A stretch of DNA of 55,332 nucleotides from Geosporobacter subterraneus DSM 17957. GTDB taxonomy: Bacteria > Bacillota > Clostridia > Peptostreptococcales > Thermotaleaceae. Within the stretch, counting starts at the first letter, position 1, and each line of letters begins with the position of its first letter. The stretch spans positions 1 through 55,332 of the forward strand of contig NZ_FQZV01000029.1 in the NCBI RefSeq assembly GCF_900142145.1. Direction: 5' to 3'. Both the position numbers and the translations under genes were made by a program. This document shows, in pieces, positions 25,371-33,275 of the stretch. A model generated the notes under the pieces. It was not told the DNA's origin and did no database searches. It saw only the letters and a list, made by a program, of their open reading frames with translations.

Positions 25371-25627
25371 AGGACATTTTCCCCCTCTTCACCAGATGAA
25401 ATGATCGCAATCACTTGATCTATGTAAACTTCTTCCCCCTCAGCTGCCAGTATGCTATGGACTAAACCATCAATAGGACTTTCAATGTAAATTGCAATCT
25501 TATCTGTTGAAGCTTCAGCAACGGCCTCACCCTCACGTACGTGATCTCCGGTCTGACATAACCACTGTTTTATTTTAATGATTGTAGCTCCTTCTGCAAA
25601 TTTCGGTACCTTCAATTCATAATTCAC
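25367..25627 (-). CDS. Stand-alone lipoyl/biotinyl-attachment domain protein
   Basis: 86 residues from a GTG start at 25627. It is a single biotin/lipoyl domain of the 2-oxoacid dehydrogenase E2 type, with the modifiable lysine in ASTDKIAIYIESP (about 39-51; TDK is the lipoyl hallmark, where biotin domains have MKM). No E2 catalytic or E3-binding domain follows, so it is a free swinging-arm carrier and not a whole E2. It begins right after the lipB stop codon and overlaps the SDR start, so it is probably LipB's substrate. It is not a GcvH type, which is longer and differs around the lysine. Confidence 0.87.
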   Translation of the reverse strand: MNYELKVPKFAEGATIIKIKQWLCQTGDHVREGEAVAEASTDKIAIYIESPIDGLVHSILAAEGEEVYIDQVIAIISSGEEGENVL

Positions 25628-26305
25628 TTAATACCCCCCCCTCTGCATATCTTCCTGTTCAATACATACATCAAATAACAGTGCAAATTCTTTTAAAAAA
25701 TCATCTCTTACCTGATCTAATTCCAATTTAGCAGTATTTAAGTGCTCTAAGGAAGTGATTTCAACATCTTTCAGGCCGCAAGGAATGATAAAACCAAAAT
25801 GTGAAAGATCTGGGCGGATATTCAGAGCAATTCCATGGAGCGTAATCCCATTTTTTATTGCTATACCCACAGAGGCTATTTTTTTTCCATTAACCCATAC
25901 TCCGCTGGCCCCTTCGATTCTTTTACCAATCACTTCATAGTGGGACAGAAGGTTGATGACTGATTGTTCTAGCAGACGGATATATTGAAGTATTTTCAAC
26001 CCATGATTTCTAATATTCAGTACAGGAGAAATAACCAGTTGGCCAGGTCCGTGATAGGTAATGTCACCTCCCCTGTTGCAGTAAACCACGTCGATTCCCT
26101 TTTCTAAAAGAACCTTTTTGGAAAGCAGCAAATGATCCTCGGTACCTGATGTGCCGATGGTTATAACCGGATTACATTCCTGAAAGATAATTATATCGGA
26201 GACTTCACCATTTTTACGTTTTCGATGAAGCTGTTCCTGAATAATATAAGATGCTTCATAGTCTATGCGGCCAAGATCTAACCATTTCATCCTTTTGATG
26301 GTCAT
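25628..26305 (-). CDS. lipB: Lipoyl(octanoyl) transferase
   Basis: 225 residues, the LipB family length. It moves octanoyl from octanoyl-ACP to the lysine of lipoyl domains. Visible motifs are RGGDITYHGPGQLV (about 77-90), ASVGIAIKNGITLHGIALNI (about 142-162) and the catalytic cysteine in IIPCGLKDVEITS (about 172-184). Its stop abuts the lipoyl-domain gene's GTG, which points to a dedicated pair. LipA, which would insert sulfur, is not encoded in this window. Start ATG 26305 lies behind GGAGG. Confidence 0.92.
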   Translation of the reverse strand: MTIKRMKWLDLGRIDYEASYIIQEQLHRKRKNGEVSDIIIFQECNPVITIGTSGTEDHLLLSKKVLLEKGIDVVYCNRGGDITYHGPGQLVISPVLNIRNHGLKILQYIRLLEQSVINLLSHYEVIGKRIEGASGVWVNGKKIASVGIAIKNGITLHGIALNIRPDLSHFGFIIPCGLKDVEITSLEHLNTAKLELDQVRDDFLKEFALLFDVCIEQEDMQRGGY

Positions 26306-26370
26306 GAATGATATTCCTCCATCCTATGGAAGCACAATTTTTATCTCATGAGAGAATCTAGATAAGTATA

Positions 26371-26411
26371 ATAAACCTGGGTATAGAGCTGAATCTATAA
26401 CCCAGGTTTAT
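26371..26411 (-). terminator. Terminator of the DUF362 gene
   Basis: Two stacked stems, ATAAACCTGGG / CCCAGGTTTAT and TATAGA / TCTATA around a 6-base loop. On the minus strand it is followed by TATACTTATC. It lies 21 bases after the DUF362 stop and separates that gene from lipB. Confidence 0.75.
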
Positions 26412-26432
26412 CTCATATGCTAAAACCTATTT

Positions 26433-27737
26433 CTATTCAGCCATTGCCATCTTTTGAAGGTCTACATTCAACTGTGCGAAGATATAAACAGGGGCGCATC
26501 CAGGATAATAGGTTACGGATTTTGCCAGCTTCACTGCTTGGCGAATGTTATCTGAAGTGGGGAAATACTCCCAGCAGTCACCAACTACAAAAAGATTTTT
26601 ATCCCTAGCAAATTCAGGGTCAAAATCAGGCAATCCGCCGGCAGCAACAACTACTTCTCCTTTTTTGCTAATAAAATCAGTCATATTGATGCCGGTGTTC
26701 TTAAATGAATCCAAAGCCCCTCTTACATTGGCATAGCAGCCAGGACAGGTTTGCTGGGCGTAAACGGTAAACCCTTTGTACATACCGATAGGATTGTCAT
26801 TGGGACGTCCAAAATGCTTTCGTACACTATTGGCCGGTTCGCCTACAACCTCTATATTGGCAAGATCCATTTCACCTAAACCTTCATTGGCAGTACAGCG
26901 GATGGCTGGTATTTCGATAGGATCAAATCCCATTATGTATGCCGAAACTGCATCGGTAGCTACCGTATCAGTACCTGCAATGATTAGATTCATCTCGACA
27001 GGAGTGCCTGCATGTGGTCCTTGTCCCTCCATGCCTATGATAGCATCTACTATTGTAAGATCTGCTTTGCGTACACGGTACAAATCGGCAAATTTTGGCC
27101 CTAGATCTATGCGGTGGGCTCCCTGCTGCTGTGCACTTGGATGAACGTTAGGGATGATTCCGTTCCAGTTCTTTAATCCCAGTGTAACAGTACCGGCTAA
27201 ATGAACCTTTAGCTTCGGCAGATTGATAACCACGTCGGCATCCATAACCGGTTTAAAAACTGCTGCTTTTTTAAACACCTTTGCATCAGGAATATCTACC
27301 TCAACTACTTCTGTTTCGTCGAAATATATTACCTTGTCAACACCGCCCCTTCTTGCTGCCTCCTCCATTCCTGACGCAGCAAAAGCAGGCTTTGCACGTC
27401 CAACATGCATTCCTAATGAAGGGTTATCACCGATCCAAACCTCACTGGCCTGGGAGTTTTCCTTTACATAGGATACAACTGCCTCAATTACACGGGGATC
27501 TACTACAGCATGGCTTTCCGCTGGAGCCTGAAAAGCCAGGTTTGGTTTAATTAGTACTGTCTGGCCAGGTTTGATAATCTCATCCAGTGATCCGACAGCC
27601 AATTCTACTGCTTTGGCCACTGCATCCTTAATTTTTGCAACATCCTCCTCTTCTCGAACGAACTTTCCTCCCATAAAGGAAGCGTTTCCAATAAGCTGTT
27701 GACATTTTGCCACTGCTACTTTTGGCTTACTCATCAT
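26433..27737 (-). CDS. DUF362 domain-containing protein
   Basis: 434 residues. It belongs to the DUF362 family common in anaerobes: IKPNLAFQAP (about 62-71), VDPRVIEAVV, IGDNPSLG, VVINLPKLKVH (about 180-190), LGLKNWNGIIP (about 197) and AGTDTVATDAVSA. Near the C-terminus come QTCPGCYANVRGAL and VVAAGGLPDF. Metal or Fe-S chemistry and a redox role are often suggested for the family, but no ferredoxin motif is present here. ATG 27737 follows GGAGGGTGA. It has its own terminator, so it is probably a single-gene unit beside the lipB cluster. Confidence 0.8.
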   Translation of the reverse strand: MMSKPKVAVAKCQQLIGNASFMGGKFVREEEDVAKIKDAVAKAVELAVGSLDEIIKPGQTVLIKPNLAFQAPAESHAVVDPRVIEAVVSYVKENSQASEVWIGDNPSLGMHVGRAKPAFAASGMEEAARRGGVDKVIYFDETEVVEVDIPDAKVFKKAAVFKPVMDADVVINLPKLKVHLAGTVTLGLKNWNGIIPNVHPSAQQQGAHRIDLGPKFADLYRVRKADLTIVDAIIGMEGQGPHAGTPVEMNLIIAGTDTVATDAVSAYIMGFDPIEIPAIRCTANEGLGEMDLANIEVVGEPANSVRKHFGRPNDNPIGMYKGFTVYAQQTCPGCYANVRGALDSFKNTGINMTDFISKKGEVVVAAGGLPDFDPEFARDKNLFVVGDCWEYFPTSDNIRQAVKLAKSVTYYPGCAPVYIFAQLNVDLQKMAMAE

Positions 27738-27882
27738 TCACCCTCCTTAATATCACAAAAACATTGTCCACTTTTTATCTAATATATTAGGGCGAAAATA
27801 AAATATGACAATTAGCCATAAAAAAACTGCGGAAAAGTTCCACAGGTAAATTCCAAAGAAATTCAGCTATTGATTGGATCAA

Positions 27883-28320
27883 TTAATTCTTATCTGACGA
27901 CTGTTCTTCCGTAATAGTATCTTCCTTATGAAAATGATCTTCATAAGGATCTATGTAGATTTGAAGTTTTTCATCAATGGAGGCATAATTTATCTCACGA
28001 ATATCCTTTATATTCATCATTTTGAGATTGTCAATCAGCCACTTTGCAGTAATATTCCGTCTCTTCAAGTTCTCATATAATACATGACCGGCGATAATAA
28101 TTTCTGTAGCCATTTCTTCCTGCTTGGGTGCTAGATTCAAATCTTCAGCTTTCACTGTATCCTTGCTTGACTGCTTTAGTACACTGATTTCTCCTGTAAT
28201 CTCCAGTATGCCGTACTGAATGACGGTGATATCAAAAATATCTTTTTTTCTTAGGAGATGGGTTAAGTCATCTATTGTGTAGCTAAATCGATCTAGGTTT
28301 TTTACAAGAATACGGCCATT
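27883..28320 (-). pseudogene. DUF421/YetF-family remnant, membrane half missing
   Basis: An open frame of 145 codons ends at 27883, but it enters from a TAA at 28321-28323 with no start codon. Its N-terminal part (GRILVKN, then DDLTHLLRKKDIFDI and QYGILEITGEISVL) and C-terminal part (VLYENLKRRNITAKWL, then IREINYASIDEKLQIYI) match the duplicated cytosolic domain of DUF421 proteins. The usual N-terminal three membrane helices (about 80 residues) are gone. A shorter ORF from a GTG at 28155 (90 residues) would be only half of the soluble domain. The break point is about 60 bases from the recombinase promoter. Confidence 0.7.
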
Positions 28321-28381
28321 TTATAGGTTAACATAAATATATTACGTAAACTTTCTCTTTCTATTATGTACTCGTAATAAA

Positions 28382-28410
28382 TTGACACTTGCCAGCATTC
28401 CTAGTATACT
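28382..28410 (+). promoter_or_regulatory. Strong sigma-A promoter of the tyrosine recombinase
   Basis: TTGACA (28382-28387), 17-base spacer, TATACT (28405-28410). The leader to the GTG start is about 50 bases. Confidence 0.75.
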
Positions 28411-28464
28411 TTTCCTTGATAGAAGTATCTTTCTCTACGCTAAGCTGGTGAAGGAGTGAATGCA

Positions 28465-29598
28465 GTGGCAAAAAAAGTAATACGAATTCATAATAAGTCC
28501 GATAAGCCGGATAATATTGTAGAAAAAGAAAATATGATCATTGAGAGATGTCTGGAAATGGAATCGGCACTTCCCCCCTTCATGCGGGATTTCTTTATAT
28601 ATCTTAAAAACGGTGTAGCCATATCCACCCGTCATGCATACCTGCAGGACATCCTCTTTTTCTGCAGATATCTGGTTTCTGAAACACAGCTTACAACAGC
28701 AGCTGACCCCAAAGAAATAAAGCTGGAGGAATTCAGTAACATTAAAGCCAGAGATATAAACCGGTATTTAGGGGAATATTGCACCCGGTATACCATTGAA
28801 AGACCTGAGTCCGTGATGGTTATGGAAAATCATAATAGAGCCTTGGCTCGTAAAAAGTCTTCCTTGGCGGTGCTGTTTAAGTTCTTGTACCGGGATGAAA
28901 TGATCAAGGATAATATTGCCGAAGGCTTAAATCCTATTCATTTACCTAAGCCTCAGCCGGATGCGATCAAGAGATTAGAAATTGATGAGGTTGCCAAAAT
29001 GCTTGACGTGGTGGAAAACGGCACCGGGCTTACTGAAAAAGAAATGGAGTATTGGGAAAAGACAAAGCGAAGAGACAAGGCTATACTAACAGTTTTTGTT
29101 ACATATGGATTGCGGTTAAAGGAATTACAGCAGCTCAACATTTCTTCCTTTAACTTTGGTCGGGGAGATTTTAAAATCTATCGGAAAAGAGGTAAGGAAG
29201 TCAGCATGCCTTTGAATCAATCGGTAGAAAAGGTAATAAAGGAATATATCGCTTTAGAGAGACCGGCGGAACAGGCTATTGCTCCAGAACATAGGGATGC
29301 ACTGTTTTTATCCTTGCAAAAAACCAGGCTTACAGAAAAGGCTATACGGGAAATGGTAAAAAAGTATACCTCGTTGGCATTGGGGACAAGCAAACAGAAT
29401 GGCTACAGCCCTCATAAACTAAGAGCTACGGCGGCTACCTCCTTGATTCAGTATGGTTTTTCCATCTATGATGTACAGAACCTGTTGGATCATGACAATG
29501 TTACTACTACCCAGCTCTATGCAGCCCACAAAAAGAACGTAAAACGTGACATTGTCAATAACTTTGAATGGTTAGAAGAATATGACGAAAAAAAATAG
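28465..29598 (+). CDS. Tyrosine recombinase (XerC/D-like integrase)
   Basis: 377 residues from GTG 28465, 8 bases after AAGGAG; an earlier in-frame GTG at 28456 overlaps that site. The N-terminal SAM-like core-binding domain is at about 35-150. The catalytic set is complete: Arg217 (TYGLRLKEL), Lys241, His317-x2-Arg320 (SPHKLRAT), His343 (LLDHDNV) and Tyr352. The length is above the roughly 300 residues of XerC/D, with a 60-residue insertion before the Arg motif. No phage or integrative-element genes flank it, so it may be a chromosomal recombinase or a stranded integrase. It ends in a terminator shared with gatB. Confidence 0.88.
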   Translation: MAKKVIRIHNKSDKPDNIVEKENMIIERCLEMESALPPFMRDFFIYLKNGVAISTRHAYLQDILFFCRYLVSETQLTTAADPKEIKLEEFSNIKARDINRYLGEYCTRYTIERPESVMVMENHNRALARKKSSLAVLFKFLYRDEMIKDNIAEGLNPIHLPKPQPDAIKRLEIDEVAKMLDVVENGTGLTEKEMEYWEKTKRRDKAILTVFVTYGLRLKELQQLNISSFNFGRGDFKIYRKRGKEVSMPLNQSVEKVIKEYIALERPAEQAIAPEHRDALFLSLQKTRLTEKAIREMVKKYTSLALGTSKQNGYSPHKLRATAATSLIQYGFSIYDVQNLLDHDNVTTTQLYAAHKKNVKRDIVNNFEWLEEYDEKK

Positions 29599-29623
29599 CC
29601 CTTGATGAGGGCTATAATTTTTT
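29595..29623 (+). terminator. Terminator between convergent recombinase and gatB
   Basis: ATAGCCCT (29595-29602) / AGGGCTAT (29608-29615), then AATTTTTT. It includes the recombinase stop and overlaps the last codons of gatB on the other strand. Confidence 0.8.
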
Positions 29624-31036
29624 GAGAAGAGTTTCTTTTGCGATTTGAGGATTGGCCTTACCCTTTGTCTGCTTCATAACCTGACCCATTAAGAATCCTA
29701 GAGCTTGTTCCTTACCCTGCCGATAATCCTCCACTGACTTAGGGTTTTCAGCAAGGATAGCTTCTATGATATTCTCTAAAGCTGCCGTATCTGTAATCTG
29801 AACCATGCCGCTTTCTTTTACGATCTCTTGTGGTGTTTTCCCTGTCTGTATCATTTCTTCGAAAACCTGCTTAGCAATCTTGCCGCTGATTGTATGGTCA
29901 TCAATCATCTTTAACATGTCTGCCAGGTGAATTGGCTTCAACTTCAGGCTGTCAATGCAAATAGTATCTTCCTTTAGATATTTCATCAGCTCTACCAGCA
30001 GCCAATTAGCGATAATCTTAGGCTGCGGATAGTACTTTGCAGCCTCTTCAAAGAATAAAGATAGTTTTCTGTTGCTGATTAGAATATCTGTCTCAATTTC
30101 GCTAAGCTGGTATTCAGAGATAAAGCGGATTTTCTTTTGCTGCGGCAGTTCAGGCAGATGATCATAAAGTCTTTGAATTTTTTCTTTTGCCATGACGACA
30201 CCCGGTAAATCCGGTTCAGGGAAATAACGATAGTCGTGGGCATTTTCCTTGCTTCTCATAGAGATCGTTCTTCCCTTTGCACTATCCCATCTTCTCGTCT
30301 CTTGAATTACCTTATAGCTTTCATTGAATTCATACAATTCCAGCTGTCTTTTTTCTTCTTTTTGTAATGCTTTGAGCAGCTCCTTAAAAGAGTTGATATT
30401 TTTCAGCTCTACCTTAGCATTGAGTTCTTTTTTGCCGACCTCCCGCAAGGAAATATTGGCATCGCAGCGGAGAGAGCCCTGCTCCATTTTACAATCGGAT
30501 ATCTCTAGATACTCGAGAATAGACTTTAGTTGTCTTAGATATTCTATCGCCTCCTCGGGACTTCGCATATCCGGTTCTGAAACAATTTCTATCAAAGGCA
30601 CGCCTACCCTATTGTAATCTATGAGCGAGCTGTTCTCCTCTTCCATATGAAGCAGCTTCCCTGCATCCTCTTCGATATGAATTCGGTTGATTCGTATTTT
30701 TTTATCGAATTTTTCTAAGTAGATATGTCCTGCTTTGCACAGAGGGAGGTCATATTGGGAGGTTTGAAAAGCCTTCGTCATATCTGGATAGAAATAATGC
30801 TTTCGATCCATCTTGCTGTAGGGTGAGATCTCACAGTTTAATGCAGCTCCTGCTTTAGCTGCAAATTCTATAACTTTCTCATTCAGCTTCGGCAGTGAGC
30901 CGGGCAGTCCCAGGCAGACTGGACAGCATTGTGTATTGGGTTCAGCTCCGAAACTGGTAGAACAGCCGCAAAAAATCTTAGAATTTGTTTCTAATTCTAC
31001 ATGAACTTCTAATCCGATTATTGTTTCATAAGCCAT
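29612..31036 (-). CDS. gatB: Aspartyl/glutamyl-tRNA amidotransferase subunit B
   Basis: 474 residues, full length. It begins MAYETIIGLEVHVEL as GatB does and carries the CPVCLGLPGSLP, KHYFYPDMTKAFQTSQYD and YFPEPDLPGV blocks of the catalytic kinase-like domain, then the helical and YqeY-like tail (about 325-474). GatB activates the misacylated tRNA and amidates it with ammonia from GatA. It lies 24 bases after aspS2 under a T-box with an Asn specifier. No gatA or gatC is present here, so this is either a lone GatB working with GatCA encoded elsewhere or a second copy. Confidence 0.96.
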   Translation of the reverse strand: MAYETIIGLEVHVELETNSKIFCGCSTSFGAEPNTQCCPVCLGLPGSLPKLNEKVIEFAAKAGAALNCEISPYSKMDRKHYFYPDMTKAFQTSQYDLPLCKAGHIYLEKFDKKIRINRIHIEEDAGKLLHMEEENSSLIDYNRVGVPLIEIVSEPDMRSPEEAIEYLRQLKSILEYLEISDCKMEQGSLRCDANISLREVGKKELNAKVELKNINSFKELLKALQKEEKRQLELYEFNESYKVIQETRRWDSAKGRTISMRSKENAHDYRYFPEPDLPGVVMAKEKIQRLYDHLPELPQQKKIRFISEYQLSEIETDILISNRKLSLFFEEAAKYYPQPKIIANWLLVELMKYLKEDTICIDSLKLKPIHLADMLKMIDDHTISGKIAKQVFEEMIQTGKTPQEIVKESGMVQITDTAALENIIEAILAENPKSVEDYRQGKEQALGFLMGQVMKQTKGKANPQIAKETLLKKL

Positions 31037-31060
31037 TTATATCACCATCCTAAATTTATA

Positions 31061-32350
31061 TTAAGGTGTTAGCCGCTTCATATCTCTTGGGAATAAAGTA
31101 GCTTCACGAATATTATCCAGTTCTAATATCTTCATGGTCAATCGTTCTAACCCGATGGCAAAACCGCCATGAGGAGGCATGCCATATTTGAAGGTATCTA
31201 CATAGAAATCAAAATCATCAGGATTTAATCCAAATTTGTGCATATTACTCTTCAGATGGGCGTAGCTGTGAATTCGCTGGCCGCCGGTTGTAATCTCCAA
31301 TCCTTTATAAATCAAGTCAAAGCTCTTGGTTAACTCAGGATTCTCATCATCAGGCATGGCATAAACTGGTCTTTTCTTAACCGGATATTTGGTTAAGAAA
31401 ACAAAGTCAGAACCATATTTTTTCTTAACATATTTTGAGATCAGAATCTCTCCTTCTGCATCAATATTTCCAACAGGAGACTTCTTATCATACTGCTCCA
31501 GCAGAATCTCATGAACTTCCTCCAAGGTCATTTTAGGAATTTCTCCGACGTCTTCCAGTGTAATATTATACATCGCCAGCTCTTCAGAACAGTTCTTTTT
31601 GAGTTGATCAAATAGGTACTTCATAAATCTGTTTTCTAGGTTCATTAGATCAAATTCATCTTTTATAAATCCCATTTCAACATCCAAGCTCACATATTCG
31701 TTGAGATGTCTCCAGGTATTATGCAGCTCAGCACGGTATGCATGACCTACTTCAAAAACTCTCTCAAAGCCTGCTCCTACCATCATCTGTTTGTAAAACT
31801 GTGGACTCTGAGCTAGAAAGGCTCTCCGATCAAAGTATTTGACCGTAAATACCTCTGATCCACCCTCAGTACCGGATGAAACCAGCTTAGGGGTATGGAT
31901 CTCCGAAAACATTTCACCCTTTAAGAAGGTACGGAAGCACTCAGTAATTTCTTCCTGTACTCTAAAAATCGCTCGTTTCTTTAAATTCCTCAAACTTAAT
32001 GAACGATAGTTTAAGTTTGTTTCCAGAGCGCTATTTAGGTATTCGCGGTTGATTTCAATAGGCAGCATTTCGTATTCCGGCTCAGCAAGAATGTTTAAAA
32101 TCTCTACGTGTATTTCCACTCCCTTTAATGCTTTTTCATTCTCCTGCAGAATACCCTGTACTTCCAATGGGGTTTCAATTCTTAGCCCTTCATAGGCTTG
32201 GTCAGAAACTACCATTTGGACAATCCCTGTTTTATCTCGCAGCATTATAAATTTCAATTTCCCGAAATCTCTAATTTTGTGAACCCAGCCTCGAACCAGG
32301 ACATGGTTTCCTATTTTTCCTCGTAAATCTTTAACATATGTTCTCAACAT
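31061..32350 (-). CDS. aspS: Aspartyl-tRNA synthetase, archaeal type (probably non-discriminating AspRS2)
   Basis: 429 residues from ATG 32350, directly behind AGGAGG; an in-frame ATG at 32371 lies ahead of that site. The N-terminal OB-fold anticodon domain (about 1-105) is followed by a class II core with motif 2 around FERVFEVGHAYRAE and motif 3 GIGLERL-like GGFAIGLERLTM. The length of about 430 residues, without the GAD insert of bacterial AspRS (about 590), marks the archaeal/AspS2 type. That type commonly charges both tRNA-Asp and tRNA-Asn. Pairing with gatB and an Asn T-box supports Asp-tRNA-Asn production for transamidation. Confidence 0.93.
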   Translation of the reverse strand: MLRTYVKDLRGKIGNHVLVRGWVHKIRDFGKLKFIMLRDKTGIVQMVVSDQAYEGLRIETPLEVQGILQENEKALKGVEIHVEILNILAEPEYEMLPIEINREYLNSALETNLNYRSLSLRNLKKRAIFRVQEEITECFRTFLKGEMFSEIHTPKLVSSGTEGGSEVFTVKYFDRRAFLAQSPQFYKQMMVGAGFERVFEVGHAYRAELHNTWRHLNEYVSLDVEMGFIKDEFDLMNLENRFMKYLFDQLKKNCSEELAMYNITLEDVGEIPKMTLEEVHEILLEQYDKKSPVGNIDAEGEILISKYVKKKYGSDFVFLTKYPVKKRPVYAMPDDENPELTKSFDLIYKGLEITTGGQRIHSYAHLKSNMHKFGLNPDDFDFYVDTFKYGMPPHGGFAIGLERLTMKILELDNIREATLFPRDMKRLTP

Positions 32351-32390
32351 AATTTCCTCCTCATTACTCAAATTTTATAATTTTAACCAC

Positions 32391-32685
32391 GCAAAAAAGC
32401 CCCATCCCTATAATACAAGGGACGGGGCTGCCGTGGTGCCACCCTAATTAACGTAAAACGTTCACTCTTTCATGCACAGGCTATAACCGATGCACTATCC
32501 CAATAACGGTGGAAATCCGTCTAAGCCTACTTTCCATAGGATTTCGGTTAGAAGCTCAGAGGTGTTCTTCAATATGTGCTCCGTACCGGACTTTCACCAT
32601 CACCGGCTCGCTAAAACTTCACAGCATATTTACTCTCCTCTTCATAGCAGATAGAATTTAATGTGAATATTATCTCCAGATGTTA
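32391..32685 (-). promoter_or_regulatory. T-box riboswitch leader, predicted asparagine (AAC) specifier, ahead of aspS-gatB
   Basis: On the minus strand, the specifier context GAAG-AAC-ACCTCTGAG places AAC at 32566-32564. The T-box AGGGTGGCACCACGG is at 32445-32431. The terminator stem AGCCCCGTCCCT / AGGGATGGGGCT (32429-32398) is followed by TTTTTT. No Asp codon is available at the specifier position. Uncharged tRNA-Asn should therefore raise aspS-gatB transcription, as expected when asparagine is made on the tRNA. Confidence 0.92.
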
Positions 32686-32691
32686 TTTATC

Positions 32692-32720
32692 ATTATACAT
32701 ATTCATACAAAATTCTGCAA
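32692..32720 (-). promoter_or_regulatory. Sigma-A promoter of the aspS T-box operon
   Basis: On the minus strand, TTGCAG (32720-32715), 17 bases, TATAAT (32697-32692). The start is expected near 32685, just ahead of the T-box leader. Confidence 0.78.
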
Positions 32721-32746
32721 GTACTAATTTGAATTTTTATTCAAAA

Positions 32747-33052
32747 TTATTGCGTGGGGATCTTAATGATCTGCCCAGGATAGATATCTGCGCTGTCTAA
32801 GCCATTTAATATGCTGATCTCATATATGGTTTTTCTCAAGTCCTTGCCCTTAGGGGTATACTTCTTTGCTAGATTCCAAAGGGTATCTCCAGATTTTATG
32901 TACATTTCAAAATAAGGTTTCTCTTTTTGAATTCCTTCAGCAGAGCTTACTTTCATAACCAATCCTGTACTGACCGCAAGTAGGAATATAATTAAAATGA
33001 GACATCGTATAAATCGAAATTTATTAACTACCAGGGCTTTGGATTTTTTCAT
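32747..33052 (-). CDS. YneA-like membrane-anchored LysM protein, SOS-controlled
   Basis: 101 residues from ATG 33052, 8 bases after GGAGG. There is a short basic N-terminus, one membrane helix (about residues 15-37, IRCLILIIFLLAVSTGLVM), then a LysM domain (about 51-100) with SGDTLWNLAKKY and YPGQIIKIP. Arrangement and position, divergent from lexA with a LexA box in its promoter, match YneA of Bacillus, a cell-division inhibitor made during the SOS response. Homology to YneA itself is inferred from architecture. Expected on the outer face of the membrane. Confidence 0.82.
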   Translation of the reverse strand: MKKSKALVVNKFRFIRCLILIIFLLAVSTGLVMKVSSAEGIQKEKPYFEMYIKSGDTLWNLAKKYTPKGKDLRKTIYEISILNGLDSADIYPGQIIKIPTQ

Positions 33053-33085
33053 ATTCACAACCTCCAAACATATGTTCTTAAAATT

Positions 33086-33114
33086 ATTATAACAGAACGA
33101 ATGTTCGATGTAAA
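33086..33114 (-). promoter_or_regulatory. Promoter of the LysM/yneA-like gene with embedded LexA box
   Basis: On the minus strand, TTTACA (33114-33109), 17 bases, TATAAT (33091-33086). The spacer contains a palindromic SOS box, GAAC-GAAT-GTTC in plus-strand reading at 33095-33106, which matches the Gram-positive GAAC-N4-GTTC core. A second, imperfect copy (AAAC-ATAT-GTTC) lies at 33066-33077, within the leader. Confidence 0.85.
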
Positions 33115-33208
33115 TTGTTTTATTGGAATTTTTTAGTTTTTTGTAAAGAGAAAAAGTAAATTCCAGTTTGCAAGACTAAATTTAATCCTATTAGTTTTTT
33201 CTCGTATC

Positions 33209-33247
33209 GAACTGGCGTTTGCTACGAAGAAGGAATTATGCTATAAT
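33209..33247 (+). promoter_or_regulatory. lexA promoter with overlapping LexA box
   Basis: The box CGAACTGGCGTTTGC (core GAAC-N4-GTTT, 33209-33220) overlaps the -35 TTGCTA (33219-33224). The -10 TATAAT is at 33242-33247, spacer 17. This arrangement predicts autorepression. Confidence 0.82.
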
Positions 33248-33275
33248 AAAAGAAAACCATTGTGAGGTGCGAACC

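Noticed and set aside
26545-27550. Several plus-strand ORFs of 60-120 codons opposite the DUF362 gene
   Set aside because: They mirror a well-supported minus-strand gene, lack Shine-Dalgarno sites and show low-complexity Ser/Thr/Pro composition.
28435-28635. Minus-strand 66-codon ORF over the recombinase start
   Set aside because: It overlaps the recombinase promoter and coding start on the other strand and has no ribosome site.
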